Assembly: GCA_001464125.1 (NCBI GenBank)
Contig: LNEP01000001.1
Coordinates: 248,001-312,000 of the forward strand
DNA length: 64,000 nucleotides
Direction of reading: 5' to 3'
Origin: Betaproteobacteria bacterium Ga0077540
GTDB lineage: Bacteria; Pseudomonadota; Gammaproteobacteria; Burkholderiales; Methylophilaceae
The translations under genes were made by a program, and so were the position numbers. This document shows, piece after piece, positions 25,544-35,934 of the stretch (position 1 is the stretch's first letter; each line of letters starts with the position of its first letter). The notes beneath the pieces were generated by a model. That model worked only from the letters and a program-made list of their open reading frames with translations, searched no databases and was not told where the DNA came from.

Positions 25544-27502
25544 CTAACCGAGTTGTAGCAATACATCAAAAAGATCACTGGCGATTTGCATCATTTTGCC
25601 TGCCGCTTGATACGCTTGTTGGTAGCGAATCAGATTGGTGGCTTCTTCATCCAGATTGACGCCAGATTCAGACTGCATGGCGGCGGTGGCTTGGCTGAGT
25701 GCTTTGGTTTCTGCCTCACCCGTGACTTTAAGCTCGCGTGATTTGTTGCCCACGCTGCTCACCATTTGTGAGAATGCAGTGGTGTAAGTGTTTTTACTGT
25801 TACTACCTATCATGGCCACATTGCCAGTGGTTTGTAAGTTGGCCAGTAACAGGCCATTGCGGTTATCGCCTGCACCAGTACTTGATCCTGGCGCAATATT
25901 AAATTGATCACCATTAGCAGGTGACCCTGATAACGTAAAACTAGTCCCCGCCACAGAAATGGTTGCGCCACTGGTGTAGGTGATGGGTGCGCCAGCCGGG
26001 TAGGTGGTGCTCACGCCACCGTAAGTGACAGTGACTGGCTGTGTAGAAGGTGCTAGTGTTAATGTGTTTGGCAAGCCACTGTTATAAGTAAAGTTTAATG
26101 CCGTTGTGAGTGGCGTACTGGCATAAGTGCTATCCACAGATACCGCACTGATGGCACCCGTGCCCGTGTTGCCAGCGTTTAAAGTTGCGTTCAGTACTGG
26201 GCTGCCTGCTGCAAGCTTATTCACGTCTTTAATCGCTAAGGACAAGTTGCCAGCGGCATTGGCAGTAGGTTGAATTAAAAATTCATCGCCTGCATTAATC
26301 GGGCTGCTCGCTTGTGAGATGGTTAAGCCATCTATGGTTTGTGGCAAGCTACTGTAAGTTTGTGAGGTTTGGTCGCTAACACGCGTTACTTTAAAGTTAC
26401 TACCATCGTACTCCACACGGTAATTGCTGCTGGTCACTAACGTAGGGTCAACAATTTGCGCACTGAGTTCGCCAGTACCAGTGTTGTTGCTGCTATTGGT
26501 CGACACCGGTGCTGGAATGTTAAATAAGATGCCGCCTGGATCACCATTTCTATCCAACCCTTGTGCATGCTGCGTATTAAATGTGCCCGCCAATGAGACT
26601 GCAATTTGCCCAATTTGATTTTGTACGGCATCAAGCGAATCATTTCTAAACTGCACCAAGCCCCCAATGGCGCCTCCAGTGAGGCTAGAGGCGCCAAGCA
26701 CGGTAACTTTAGACGCACTTTGGTAACCTACTTCAATACGTGATGGATCGGTTGGTGAAGTAGTGGTGACCAGATTATAAGTATCTTCGCCAACAACAAG
26801 TGGCAAACCATTGCCCACAAACACGTTATAAGTGCCTTGGTTTTGTGACACAACCGTGGTTTTAATTTGTTTACTTAATTCAGCCACCAATTGATCGCGC
26901 TGATCCATTAAATCATTCGGGATGTTGCCTGTCGTGCTGATGGATTGTTCGATAATACCGTTGAGGCTGGCAATTTGTTTGGCATAGCTGTTGACCAAAC
27001 CCACACTGGATGCCAGCTGGTTATTCACGCCTTGCTCGATTTCAGTCAGACGGCTATCCATACTATTTAAGCGATTGACCAATGATTGCGCATTCGACAA
27101 CATGGTTTGTCGTGTGGCAATATCATTCGGTTTGGATGCCAACGCTTGTACGCCGGCAAAGAAGTCATTCATCGCAGGATTTAAACCTGCGGTTTCATCT
27201 GACAACATGTTGTCAATCGCGTTGAGCTGATTGCCGTAAGTGCTGTAGGCCGCGCTAGTCGATTGCAAGCTAATCATTTGACGCGCTAGGATGTCGTTAT
27301 ACACGCGCATGACACCAGTGACTTCTGCGCCTTGCCCGATAAAGCCGTAACCAAAGTTTTGCGCTTGCGCAGCTGCTTGTACGACTACTTGACGGGAATA
27401 GCCAGGCGTAGAGGCGTTGGCAATGTTATGTCCAGTGGTACTGAGCCCAATTTGCGCAGCATTGAGTGCGCTTTTGCCGATGTTTAAAATGTTGGAAGCC
27501 AT
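25544..27502 (-). CDS. flgK: Flagellar hook-associated protein FlgK
   Basis: The 652-residue FlgK starts NILNIGKSALNAAQIGLSTTGHNIANASTPGYSRQ, the rod/hook family N-terminus, and ends with a helix LIRYQQAYQAAGKMMQIASDLFDVLLQLG. The long middle (about 300-580) is Thr/Ser/Asn-rich with repetitive GTGAISAVSVD-like stretches and is probably surface exposed. It is longer than the E. coli protein (547) because of this insertion. With FlgL it joins hook to filament and is a late, FliA-type export substrate in the family. Confidence 0.96.
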   Translation of the reverse strand: MASNILNIGKSALNAAQIGLSTTGHNIANASTPGYSRQVVVQAAAQAQNFGYGFIGQGAEVTGVMRVYNDILARQMISLQSTSAAYSTYGNQLNAIDNMLSDETAGLNPAMNDFFAGVQALASKPNDIATRQTMLSNAQSLVNRLNSMDSRLTEIEQGVNNQLASSVGLVNSYAKQIASLNGIIEQSISTTGNIPNDLMDQRDQLVAELSKQIKTTVVSQNQGTYNVFVGNGLPLVVGEDTYNLVTTTSPTDPSRIEVGYQSASKVTVLGASSLTGGAIGGLVQFRNDSLDAVQNQIGQIAVSLAGTFNTQHAQGLDRNGDPGGILFNIPAPVSTNSSNNTGTGELSAQIVDPTLVTSSNYRVEYDGSNFKVTRVSDQTSQTYSSLPQTIDGLTISQASSPINAGDEFLIQPTANAAGNLSLAIKDVNKLAAGSPVLNATLNAGNTGTGAISAVSVDSTYASTPLTTALNFTYNSGLPNTLTLAPSTQPVTVTYGGVSTTYPAGAPITYTSGATISVAGTSFTLSGSPANGDQFNIAPGSSTGAGDNRNGLLLANLQTTGNVAMIGSNSKNTYTTAFSQMVSSVGNKSRELKVTGEAETKALSQATAAMQSESGVNLDEEATNLIRYQQAYQAAGKMMQIASDLFDVLLQLG

Positions 27503-27593
27503 GATATGGTCCTTTTAGTCCTCATGTGTTGCCTAACGGCACATTTTTTTGAAACTTTAATAAAGTTTTATCATTGTTCTAACAGCGTGCACA

Positions 27594-28538
27594 TTAACTG
27601 CCCATAATCTTTTGAATCACACTGGTTAGTTTTTTTGCATAAGCAGGGTCAGTCGCGTAGCCAGCGCTCTGCATAGCTTGTGCGTACTGCTCTACGTGAT
27701 GCACATTGGCCACCACTTGTTGGTAACGTGGGTTGTTTTTCATCATGTTGGCAAAATCTTTAAATGAATCAGCGTAGCTGTCATAGGCGCGAAACTTTTC
27801 AATGCGCTTTTGTTTCACACCGTTGATGTATTCAGTGGTGGTGGCTTCAACCACTTTGCCTTGCCAGTTGCCAGTCGCTTTAATCCCAAATAAGTTAAAG
27901 CTAGGTGTGCCATCGGCGGCTTTGATTTCTTTTTTGCCCCAGCCTGTTTCTAATGCCGCTTGGCCTAGCATCAGGTGGGTGGGCATACCTGTGCTGCGGC
28001 TTGCCGCTTTGGCGTGTTGCACCATGTCTTTGATAAATCCAGAGACGCTATTGGAGATGCTTTCAGTCATGCTGCTGCTTTTTGCTGGTTTCTCTGTGCT
28101 ATTGCTAGGCTGAATAGCGTTGCTTTTTTTATCTTGCGTATTCGAAAAGTGCGGTGCAATTAAGCTATCCACTAAATCGCCTGCCTTAGCGGGTAATTTT
28201 TCTAGCACGTCACCCACGTTGTTCACCTCGGTTTGACTGCCTTTACTCAGTTGTCTCACTAACACATCGGCCAAGCCCAAGCCTTTTGCGCTCAAGTTGC
28301 TACTGAGTTGTTGATCCAACATGGAAGTAAACATCTTGCTTTGTTCGTTATCAAACACGCCATCTTGAGCACTGGCTTCACGCATGCTTTTCATCATCAT
28401 GTTCATCATGATGGATTCAAACTGTTTGGCTACCGCTTTGAGCGCTTCGGGCGAGTTTTCTTTTGCAGCTTGCTTGAGCTGATTCAGGCTGTTGGCATCA
28501 AAGGCCACTTTCCCAGTTAAATCGGCACCGTTGACCAT
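27594..28538 (-). CDS. flgJ: Flagellar rod-assembly protein and peptidoglycan hydrolase FlgJ
   Basis: Starting at the ATG at 28538, one base past the flgI stop, the protein is 314 residues. The N-terminal rod-binding domain contains VAKQFESIMMNMMMKSMREA (about 44-63). A Ser/Lys-rich linker leads to a glucosaminidase domain with LMLGQAALETGWGKKEI, in which the Glu near 196 is the expected catalytic acid, and YDSYADSFKDFANMM. It caps the growing rod and cuts a hole in the peptidoglycan. This two-domain form is the usual one in beta- and gammaproteobacteria. Confidence 0.96.
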   Translation of the reverse strand: MVNGADLTGKVAFDANSLNQLKQAAKENSPEALKAVAKQFESIMMNMMMKSMREASAQDGVFDNEQSKMFTSMLDQQLSSNLSAKGLGLADVLVRQLSKGSQTEVNNVGDVLEKLPAKAGDLVDSLIAPHFSNTQDKKSNAIQPSNSTEKPAKSSSMTESISNSVSGFIKDMVQHAKAASRSTGMPTHLMLGQAALETGWGKKEIKAADGTPSFNLFGIKATGNWQGKVVEATTTEYINGVKQKRIEKFRAYDSYADSFKDFANMMKNNPRYQQVVANVHHVEQYAQAMQSAGYATDPAYAKKLTSVIQKIMGS

Positions 28539-28539
28539 G

Positions 28540-29682
28540 TTAAATAATCTCGAGTTCTGCGCGTAGAGCACCCGCAGCTTTCATCGCTTGTAAAATCGCC
28601 AACAAATCTTGTGGCGTCGCCCCGATGGCATTTAAAGCTTTCACCACATCCGATAAATTAGCACCGCTGTTGAGTTTAAGTACTTTGCCAGGCTCTTTGG
28701 TAATGTCCACAGTTGATACTGCTGTGGATACCGTTGTGCCATCTGAGAACGCACCAGGTTGGCTGATGACAGGGGCAGTGTTGATGACCACAGACAAGTT
28801 GCCATGCGATACGGCACAACTATCCAAGGTGACTGCTTTGTTCATTACCACAGAGCCAGTGCGTGCATTCAAGATAATTTTTGCGGGCGTGGCAGAAGGG
28901 GAGACGTTAATCGCTTCCAATGAGGCTAAAAATGCAACACGGTTGGTACTTTGTGGTGCATTGACTTTAATCACACGGCCGTCTTCTGCAAAGGCGGTAT
29001 TTTGACCAAAGCGACGATTAATGGCATCGACCACCATCGCAGCGGTTGAAAAATCGCTTTCTTTCAGCTCTAAATTAAAACTGCCAGTTTGCGCAATTGG
29101 GTTAGGTAAAGCGCGTTCAACCGTAGCCCCTTCAGAAATTCTACCCACACTCAAATGGTTGATTTGGGTTTGTGTGCCATTGGCAGAGGCGCCTACGCCA
29201 CCCACCACCAAGTTACCTTGAGCAATAGCGTAAATTTGGCCATCTGCACCTTTAAGCGGGGTCATTAACAAGGTACCGCCGCGTAAACTTTTGGCATTAC
29301 CCATGGAAGAGACCGTGACATCTAGCGTTTGGCCGGGTTGTGCAAATGCAGGCAAGCTGCTGGTGACCATCACAGACGCTACATTTTTTAATTGCAAATT
29401 AGTACCTGGAGGTAAATTCACCCCCATTTGCTGCATCATGCTGATGATACTTTGTACGGTAAAAGGCGTTTGTACAGTTTGGTCGCCAGTACCATCCAAG
29501 CCCACTACCAAGCCATAGCCAATCAACTGGTTACTGCGTACCCCTTGAATGGAGGTGATGTCTTTTAAACGTTCTGCTTGTACATCTGAGATGAACATGA
29601 CGGAACACAGCATGAGCAAGCTAAGACACTCACTTGCGTAACGCTTAAGGCTAGTAGTCAGTTTTTCAGATGAGACATACAT
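28540..29682 (-). CDS. flgI: Flagellar P-ring protein FlgI
   Basis: The 380-residue FlgI has a signal peptide (to about VQA at 36) and begins its mature part with LKDITSIQGVRSNQLIGYGLVVGLDGTGDQ, the FlgI signature. It ends with DLLAILQAMKAAGALRAELEII. It assembles in the periplasm around the rod with the help of FlgA. An earlier in-frame methionine near residue 23 (LMLCSVMFIS) leaves the signal peptide start a little open. Confidence 0.97.
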   Translation of the reverse strand: MYVSSEKLTTSLKRYASECLSLLMLCSVMFISDVQAERLKDITSIQGVRSNQLIGYGLVVGLDGTGDQTVQTPFTVQSIISMMQQMGVNLPPGTNLQLKNVASVMVTSSLPAFAQPGQTLDVTVSSMGNAKSLRGGTLLMTPLKGADGQIYAIAQGNLVVGGVGASANGTQTQINHLSVGRISEGATVERALPNPIAQTGSFNLELKESDFSTAAMVVDAINRRFGQNTAFAEDGRVIKVNAPQSTNRVAFLASLEAINVSPSATPAKIILNARTGSVVMNKAVTLDSCAVSHGNLSVVINTAPVISQPGAFSDGTTVSTAVSTVDITKEPGKVLKLNSGANLSDVVKALNAIGATPQDLLAILQAMKAAGALRAELEII

Positions 29683-29693
29683 GAGGCTAATCC

Positions 29694-30353
29694 TTATAAG
29701 GCACTGAGGCTTAAGAAGAAACGTGCAAACATGGAGGCAATCTCAGCTGCATCAATTTTGCTATTGGTGCGATACTCCACACGCGCATCCGCGATTTTGG
29801 TGGAATTCACCACGTTGCCGATGGTAATGGTGTCTGGGTTAACAACTCCGGAGAAGCGCACGAATTCTGTGCCTTTATCCAAGGAGATTTGTTTTTCGCC
29901 GCTGACAACTAAGAAGCCATTGGGCAGTACTTCAACCACAGTTGCGGTGACTGCACCGTTGAATGCGTTACTGGAATTGGCCGCGGCTTCATCCTCATAA
30001 TCTCTGGAGCCAGTTGCACCAACAGTGGCTTTGGGTACCGCTTTGCCTAAGAAGGAAGTAATGGACCCGCTTACGGAGGCATCTTTGCTGGCAGAGCTAC
30101 CACCTGCTTTAGTGGCGGAAGTGTTTTCAGCAATTTGGACAGTGACAGTATCGCCCACATAGCGTGGACGACGATCTTCAAACAAAGGGCGGTAGGCCGC
30201 TTGATTGAAGATGGCCCCAGATTTTGCGGGTGTGGATGCCGCTTGTGGCCTTGCCGTCATCGGCTGCTTCACGATGCTATCAGGGGTGATGGAGCATGCC
30301 CCTAATAGACCGAGCATCAACCCCAAGATAAACTGTTTCAATAATGTGTTCAT
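29694..30353 (-). CDS. flgH: Flagellar L-ring lipoprotein FlgH
   Basis: The 219-residue FlgH has a lipobox LLGAC (Cys about 20). The mature domain contains YRPLFEDRRPRYVGDTVTVQIAENTSA and near the end VEYRTNSKIDAAEIASMFARFFLSLSAL, the FlgH hallmarks. It forms the outer-membrane bushing for the rod. It lies 11 bp upstream of flgI. Confidence 0.97.
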   Translation of the reverse strand: MNTLLKQFILGLMLGLLGACSITPDSIVKQPMTARPQAASTPAKSGAIFNQAAYRPLFEDRRPRYVGDTVTVQIAENTSATKAGGSSASKDASVSGSITSFLGKAVPKATVGATGSRDYEDEAAANSSNAFNGAVTATVVEVLPNGFLVVSGEKQISLDKGTEFVRFSGVVNPDTITIGNVVNSTKIADARVEYRTNSKIDAAEIASMFARFFLSLSAL

Positions 30354-30381
30354 TGCAATCTCGCTAGCAGGTTAATACGCA

Positions 30382-31164
30382 TTACATTTGTGTGAGTTTT
30401 TGTAGCATCTGGTCAGAAGTAGTAATCGCCTTGCTGTTGATTTCATATGCACGTTGCGTTTGAATCATATTTACCAACTCTTCCACCACATTCACGTTAG
30501 ACGTTTCTACATAGCCTTGCGTCAACAAACCAGCACCATTAGCCCCAGGGTTATTGGTATTGGCGTTGCCAGAAGCTGCCGTTTCTACATATAAGTTTTC
30601 ACCCTTCGACATTAAGCCGGCTGGGTTAATAAAGGTGGCCAGTTGTAATTGTCCAATCTGGGTGGGCGCTGCACTGTTTGGAAGCGTCACTGATACCACG
30701 CCATCACGCCCAATCGTTAAACTTTGCGCGTTGGCTGGAATGTTAATCGCGGGTTGTACCGGAAAGCCGCTTGAGGTCACCATTTGGCCTTGGCTATCCA
30801 TTTGGAATGAACCATCACGGGTGTAAGCTGTGGTGCCATCGGGCAGCAATACTTGAAAGAAGCCTTGGCCTTGAATCGCCACATCTTTATCGTTACCGGT
30901 GAGTTGCAAGTTACCTTGCGTAAAAATACGCTCAGTAGCCACGGGTTTTACCCCTGTACCTAATTGTAGGCCAGATGGGAGCTGCGTTTGTTGTGAAGAT
31001 TGTGCGCCAGGTTGGCGTATATTTTGATAGAGCAAATCTTCAAACACGGCACGGGAGCGTTTAAAACCGCTGGTACTAACGTTAGCCAAGTTATTGGCAA
31101 TCACGTCCATTTGTGTTTGCTGTGCATCAAGCCCAGTTTTGGAGATCCATAGCGAGCGTATCAT
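30382..31164 (-). CDS. flgG: Flagellar distal rod protein FlgG
   Basis: I start at the ATG at 31164 (260 residues, same length as E. coli FlgG), preceded by AAAGGA; in-frame codons upstream are unlikely to be used. [20 protein letters not shown] and [19 protein letters not shown] form the rod-family N-terminus. The end reads [20 protein letters not shown] and LQKLTQM. It builds the distal rod. Confidence 0.97.
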   Translation of the reverse strand: MIRSLWISKTGLDAQQTQMDVIANNLANVSTSGFKRSRAVFEDLLYQNIRQPGAQSSQQTQLPSGLQLGTGVKPVATERIFTQGNLQLTGNDKDVAIQGQGFFQVLLPDGTTAYTRDGSFQMDSQGQMVTSSGFPVQPAINIPANAQSLTIGRDGVVSVTLPNSAAPTQIGQLQLATFINPAGLMSKGENLYVETAASGNANTNNPGANGAGLLTQGYVETSNVNVVEELVNMIQTQRAYEINSKAITTSDQMLQKLTQM

Positions 31165-31232
31165 GATGTATCCTTTCACATAGCGTTGTAAGCATTTTGC
31201 TTAACCTTATCACCATGGTAATACAAGCATTA

Positions 31233-31973
31233 CTAACTCATATTGAAGAGTTGACTGGCTTTATTGGCGTTATTCTCAGCACTTGATACCAATTTCATTT
31301 GCATTTCAAACTGGCGAGCTAGACTAATCATGTTGACCATCGCATCAACAACGTTGACGTTACTGCTTTCGAGTGCGCCGCCTACCACACTCACACTAGC
31401 ATCCATGGCTGGTTGAGAGCCATCTTTGGTGACAAATACACCTTCTTCAGAACGTTTTAAAGTGACATTGTCAGGGTTGACCAATTTCAAACGTCCAATG
31501 ATATTGGCGGGGCCCGGCATCGTTTCATTCATAAATGCAGTAATGGTGCCGTCTTTACCAATCGATACTGTGACATTCGGTGGAATGCTGATAGGGCCAC
31601 CATCGCCCATCACAGTTAAACCGTTAGAGGTTTGCAATACGCCATTCTCATTCACTTTAAGCGAGCCGTTACGTGTGTAACCCTCAGAGCCATTCGGGCG
31701 TTGCACCACTAACCAGCCATCGCCCTGTACAGCCACATCTAAATCACGACCAGTATGTTCAATGGCCCCAGAGTTGAAATCAGCTCCCACGGTAGAATCC
31801 ACCACAAAAGCACGCGTAGGCAAACCTTGCCCAATGACTGGTACTGCGCGGAATGAATCGACTTGGGCTTTAAAGCCAGTAGAGGTGGCATTGGCCAGAT
31901 TGTGCGCAGTGGTTGCCTGCTGTTCTAGGATATGTTTTGCGCCTGTCATGGCGGTGTAGATCATCTTATCCAT
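31233..31973 (-). CDS. flgF: Flagellar proximal rod protein FlgF
   Basis: The 246-residue FlgF starts MDKMIYTAMTGAKHILEQQ and has HNLANATSTGFKAQVDSFRAVPV, typical of FlgF, with a C-terminal helix VVDAMVNMISLARQFEMQMKLVS. It lies between flgE and flgG in the usual order. Confidence 0.96.
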   Translation of the reverse strand: MDKMIYTAMTGAKHILEQQATTAHNLANATSTGFKAQVDSFRAVPVIGQGLPTRAFVVDSTVGADFNSGAIEHTGRDLDVAVQGDGWLVVQRPNGSEGYTRNGSLKVNENGVLQTSNGLTVMGDGGPISIPPNVTVSIGKDGTITAFMNETMPGPANIIGRLKLVNPDNVTLKRSEEGVFVTKDGSQPAMDASVSVVGGALESSNVNVVDAMVNMISLARQFEMQMKLVSSAENNANKASQLFNMS

Positions 31974-32009
31974 CTTCTACTCCTCTAAAGCCTCAAGTTT
32001 ATTTAGCTA

Positions 32010-33233
32010 CTAGCGTAAGTTCACCAAGGTTTGTAACACTTGGTCTTGCGTTTTAATGGTTTGCGCATTGGCTTGATACACACGTTGTGCGGTAATCATG
32101 TTCACCAATTCTGCCGTTAAATCCACATTAGAGTCCTCCACTGCTGAAGACTGCAACACACCAAAGGTGCCAGTATTGGGGGCGCCAACTGTTGGGTCGC
32201 CAGAAGTGCCGCTTTCTGCCCAGGCGTTGCCGCCTAATGATTGCAGCCCGTTAGGGTTTGAGAAGTTTGCTAATACCACTTGACCTAATACACGCGATTG
32301 ACCATTAGTATAACGACCGATAATCATGCCGTTGTCACTGGTGCTAAAGCTAGCCAAGCTGCCTGAAGAGTAGCCGTCTTTCACGGGAGCACTCGTGCTA
32401 AAGTCTGAACCGAATTGTGTGCTGTCACTGTAATCCAATGTCAGTGACACAGGGTTTGCGCCAGTAGTAGGGGTAAAGTTTACTGTTGGTAATGCTGGAA
32501 CAGAAGTTGGTGCTATGCCTGTACCATTAAATGTTAGGGTTGAAGTAGGCGCTGGTAATACAGTAGTTGGTACGCCATCGGCTGTGGTAAATATATCCCA
32601 TACATTAGCACTAGTTTTTACAAAAAAGCTTTGCACGTTATGCGCATTACCTAAGCTATCATAAACTGTAACCGCTGTTGAGTTATGGTAAGTGGTCGGG
32701 TCAGTAGGATCAAAGCCAGCTGCAGTCAACGGAGTTTTTCTAGAGTCTAGATTTGCAATGCCCGTTACTTCAGTCGTGGCCATCGGTTGTAAATCAGAGG
32801 TGTTAATGTTGAGCTCTGATGGCGCACCAGCTGTTAGTACACCTGAGATATCAGCGGTGTATCCAGTTAATCGGTTGCCTTGGCTATTCACAATATAGCC
32901 AGCTTTATCCATCTGAAATTGACCATTCCTTGTATAAGTGATCGCACCATCATTGCTCATGCGGAAAAATCCACCACCATTAATGGCAATGTCTAATGGA
33001 TTGTTGGTGCTGCTAATATTGCCTTGCGTAAACTGCTGCGCAACAGTGGCAATTTTGGTACCAATCCCAATTTGTGAAGTGCCACTGCCTGTCAGTGAAT
33101 TGGCAAATACATCGGCAAACTCAGCACGCGATTGCTTAAAACCCACTGTGTTGGCATTGGAAACGTTATTGCCAATCACTTCTAATGTTTTGGATGCTGC
33201 GTTTAAACCACTTAAACCTTGTTGAAAGCTCAT
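32010..33233 (-). CDS. flgE: Flagellar hook protein FlgE
   Basis: The 407-residue hook subunit starts MSFQQGLSGLNAASKTLEVI and GNNVSNANTVGFKQSRAEFAD, and ends VDLTAELVNMITAQRVYQANAQTIKTQDQ. Length is close to E. coli FlgE (402). The middle domain is Thr/Ser/Pro-rich and surface exposed. AGGAGAACA lies before the ATG at 33233. Confidence 0.97.
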   Translation of the reverse strand: MSFQQGLSGLNAASKTLEVIGNNVSNANTVGFKQSRAEFADVFANSLTGSGTSQIGIGTKIATVAQQFTQGNISSTNNPLDIAINGGGFFRMSNDGAITYTRNGQFQMDKAGYIVNSQGNRLTGYTADISGVLTAGAPSELNINTSDLQPMATTEVTGIANLDSRKTPLTAAGFDPTDPTTYHNSTAVTVYDSLGNAHNVQSFFVKTSANVWDIFTTADGVPTTVLPAPTSTLTFNGTGIAPTSVPALPTVNFTPTTGANPVSLTLDYSDSTQFGSDFSTSAPVKDGYSSGSLASFSTSDNGMIIGRYTNGQSRVLGQVVLANFSNPNGLQSLGGNAWAESGTSGDPTVGAPNTGTFGVLQSSAVEDSNVDLTAELVNMITAQRVYQANAQTIKTQDQVLQTLVNLR

Positions 33234-33299
33234 CTTGTTCTCCTAAACTGATGCTGATAAATACTTGCCAGACACACTTAAATACATTTGTTAAAAGCG

Positions 33300-33974
33300 T
33301 TAAAAAATCTCTTTTACATCGGCGGTGTTGACCGAGCTGTTATTGCTTAAATTCAGCTTAATGCCGCCGTTGACGTTAGATACACTTAATACTTTGGCGT
33401 AACTTAACGTAGAAGCTTCTACTGCTTGACTGCCAATCATTGCCGTGACTTCAATTTTGTAGTCGCCAGTGGCAGCCACAGAGCCATCGTTGGTTTTGCC
33501 ATCCCATGTAAGTGGTAACGTGCCTTCGCTCTGCGCACCTAGCGTAACGTCTCGGACGGTATTGCCAGCACTGTCTTTAATGGCAATGGATAGTTTGTCT
33601 GCGCCTACTGGCAATTCCACACCAAAATAGCCGCCAGCACCCTCCGTAGACACATTGCTACCAGAGACCAACACGTTATGGCCGATCATGCCAGAGGCTT
33701 GATAGGACTGACCAACTTGCACGCTCGCAATCAATGCCGACATGGTGTCGTTTAATTTATCAATCCCAGTCACAGTAGAGAGCTGAGCCATTTGGCTAGT
33801 CACTTGCGCGTTATCCATTGGGTTCAATGGGTCTTGATTTTTCATTTGCGTGACCAGTAACGTCATAAAACGATCTTGAACATCATTCACGCTAGACGTA
33901 TTTGATTTTTGCGTCCCGTTCACGTTATCGAGTAGGGCTTGTGATGCGCCGTTAGTGCCTTGTACGGTTGTCAT
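33300..33974 (-). CDS. flgD: Hook cap / assembly scaffold FlgD
   Basis: The 224-residue FlgD has the conserved N-terminal block FMTLLVTQMKNQDPLNPMDNAQV at about 37-59, split by common export signals, then a FlgD Ig-like domain with LTWDGKTNDGSVAATGDYKIEV. It caps the hook while FlgE adds beneath it. Confidence 0.96.
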   Translation of the reverse strand: MTTVQGTNGASQALLDNVNGTQKSNTSSVNDVQDRFMTLLVTQMKNQDPLNPMDNAQVTSQMAQLSTVTGIDKLNDTMSALIASVQVGQSYQASGMIGHNVLVSGSNVSTEGAGGYFGVELPVGADKLSIAIKDSAGNTVRDVTLGAQSEGTLPLTWDGKTNDGSVAATGDYKIEVTAMIGSQAVEASTLSYAKVLSVSNVNGGIKLNLSNNSSVNTADVKEIF

Positions 33975-34026
33975 TTGCGTTATCCTTTATAAAATTCAAT
34001 TGATGTTTTATTGGGCGATTGTTCGT

Positions 34027-34431
34027 TTATTGCCCAATGCTGAGTGTTTTCATCAGCATCGTTTTGGCAGCGTTCATGGTCTCTACGTTGTTTTGGTAAG
34101 CACGTGAGGCCGAAATCATATTCACCATTTCTTCTGTCACATTCACATTCGGCATGGTCACATAGCCTTTGTCATCGGCGAGTGGATGCTTGGGGTCGTA
34201 AATCACTTTTGGTGGGGCGTTATCCTCAATCACCTTATTCACCTTAACGCCACTGGCCGCCGGGTTGGCACTGGGAATCGCACTAAACACCACTTGCTTG
34301 GCTTTGTACGGTTTACCATTTGCGCTGGTCGCGCTATCGGCATTGGCTAAATTACTGGCCACAGTGTTTAAGCGCTGTGATTGCGCACTCATCGCCGAGC
34401 CGGAAATATTAAATACGTTAAATAGAGACAT
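34027..34431 (-). CDS. flgC: Flagellar proximal rod protein FlgC
   Basis: The 134-residue protein starts [20 protein letters not shown] and has [21 protein letters not shown], then [20 protein letters not shown] near the end. Length equals E. coli FlgC. It is 23 bp behind flgB. Confidence 0.97.
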   Translation of the reverse strand: MSLFNVFNISGSAMSAQSQRLNTVASNLANADSATSANGKPYKAKQVVFSAIPSANPAASGVKVNKVIEDNAPPKVIYDPKHPLADDKGYVTMPNVNVTEEMVNMISASRAYQNNVETMNAAKTMLMKTLSIGQ

Positions 34432-34454
34432 GGTGAACTCCTTTTAAAGGAAAA

Positions 34455-34877
34455 TTATTGGCCTTGAATGGCCGTGAGCATTTTCTTAATTTGCCCGTTA
34501 ATCATATTAAGACTGGCTTCATAGCGTAGGCCGTTATCTACAAACTGGTTACGCTCAACGTCCATATCCACTGAGTTGCCATCAACACTGCCTTGGATGA
34601 TCGGCCTAAACAAAGGCTCATTAGGGCCTGCTGCATTGTTGCTGGGTGTGGCGTTTAAATGTAAATCTGACGTTTTGATGAGACCATTTGTAGTGCTGCC
34701 CGCTTGCGCGCTTTGGCCAAGGGCTTGTTGCATGGCCGATTTAAAATCAATATCACGCGCTTTATAGTTGGGCGTATCAGCGTTGGCAATATTGGCCGCA
34801 ATAATCTCTTGGCGTTGGCTCCGCACGCGTAACGCATTTTGATGAAAACTCAACGCTGCATCTAATTTATTTAACAT
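34455..34877 (-). CDS. flgB: Flagellar proximal rod protein FlgB
   Basis: I start at the ATG at 34877 (140 residues, GGAAGGAA upstream), one codon inside an in-frame GTG. It has ANIANADTPNYKARDIDFKSA near 30-50 and ends RYEASLNMINGQIKKMLTAIQGQ, standard for FlgB. It heads the ten-gene flgBCDEFGHIJKL operon and is divergent from flgA. Confidence 0.97.
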   Translation of the reverse strand: MLNKLDAALSFHQNALRVRSQRQEIIAANIANADTPNYKARDIDFKSAMQQALGQSAQAGSTTNGLIKTSDLHLNATPSNNAAGPNEPLFRPIIQGSVDGNSVDMDVERNQFVDNGLRYEASLNMINGQIKKMLTAIQGQ

Positions 34878-35085
34878 CACAATTCCTTCCGTCTATCAGT
34901 ATCAAAGTCAAATAGTGCTGGACCCAAATGCCTGATGTACTTTTATCAGTCTTGTGCAAGTCTAAGTCTTAGTTGTGCAGTTTTATGGCTGAAATAAAGG
35001 GAGAAAAATAGCCCTTTTCATGACTTAAGTTGTATGGCAAATGCGTAGAATGCATCATTAATTCAGTGTGTTTATAGGTTGAATC
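34878..35085. promoter_or_regulatory. flgB / flgA divergent promoter region
   Basis: The 208-bp gap should carry the class-II promoters of flgB and flgA that FlhDC activates in related systems. I see a weak inverted repeat AAAGGG/CCCTTT (34996-35017) but no confident FlhDC box or sigma element. Confidence 0.4.
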
Positions 35086-35847
35086 ATGCAACTTTTCACA
35101 ACAACATTTAGCAAAATCAATGGCTTAGTATTGGTGCCATTGGCTTTTTTTGTATGGAGTACTTCTTTTGCGCTAGCAAACGATGCAAATCCACAGCATG
35201 TTGCCACCAATACTGCCTACACACAAAAGCAAGATATTGCTGTACTCAAACAAAAAATTACCGATTTTCTCAGTGTGCAAACCGTAGGCTTTCCAGGTAA
35301 AGTCAGCGTAAAAGCCGGTAGCATAGACCCTAACCTCAAGTTAGCGGCTTGTCCTGACGTTAATGTGTTTATGCCCAATGGCAGTCGCCCTTGGGGGAAA
35401 ACCAGCGTGGGGGTGAGTTGTTCAGCACCCACATGGACGATTTATGTTCAAGCCACAGTGAGTGTGCATGCGCAGTACCTGGTTGCATCCGCGCCATTGG
35501 TACAAGGTCAGCAGGTAACCCAACAAGATATGTTGTTTGAATCTGGTGATTTGACACAATTGCCAGCAGGTATTTTTACTGACATGGCCCAAGCAGTGGG
35601 GCGTACAGTCAATATCTCGATGAAAGCTGGCACAGTGCTGAGACAGGATATGCTGAAAGCTAGCCCTGTTGTACAACAAGGGCAAACGGTCATGGTGGTT
35701 TCTAGTGGTCAGGGATTTTCAGTCTCCGCAGAGGGTCGAGCCATGGCTAAAGCGAGCGAAGGTCAGGTCGTTCAAGTCAAAGTGGCCAACGGACAACTGG
35801 TATCTGGCATTGCCCGTACTGGTGGAAAAGTTGAAGTAATTTATTAG
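35086..35847 (+). CDS. flgA: P-ring assembly chaperone FlgA
   Basis: The 253-residue FlgA has a signal peptide (cleavage about FALAN at 30). A SAF domain lies in the C-terminal half: LVQGQQVTQQDMLFESGDLT, then AVGRTVNISMKAGTVLRQDML and VQVKVANGQLVSGIARTGG. It helps FlgI polymerise in the periplasm. It is divergent from flgB and followed after 180 bp by flgM. Confidence 0.95.
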   Translation: MQLFTTTFSKINGLVLVPLAFFVWSTSFALANDANPQHVATNTAYTQKQDIAVLKQKITDFLSVQTVGFPGKVSVKAGSIDPNLKLAACPDVNVFMPNGSRPWGKTSVGVSCSAPTWTIYVQATVSVHAQYLVASAPLVQGQQVTQQDMLFESGDLTQLPAGIFTDMAQAVGRTVNISMKAGTVLRQDMLKASPVVQQGQTVMVVSSGQGFSVSAEGRAMAKASEGQVVQVKVANGQLVSGIARTGGKVEVIY

Positions 35848-35934
35848 ATATTAAATATAAATATATGAATAAATTAAATTTAATATTAAAATTTACTTGT
35901 AGTGTGGATGATGATAAAAAATATCACAAAGGAT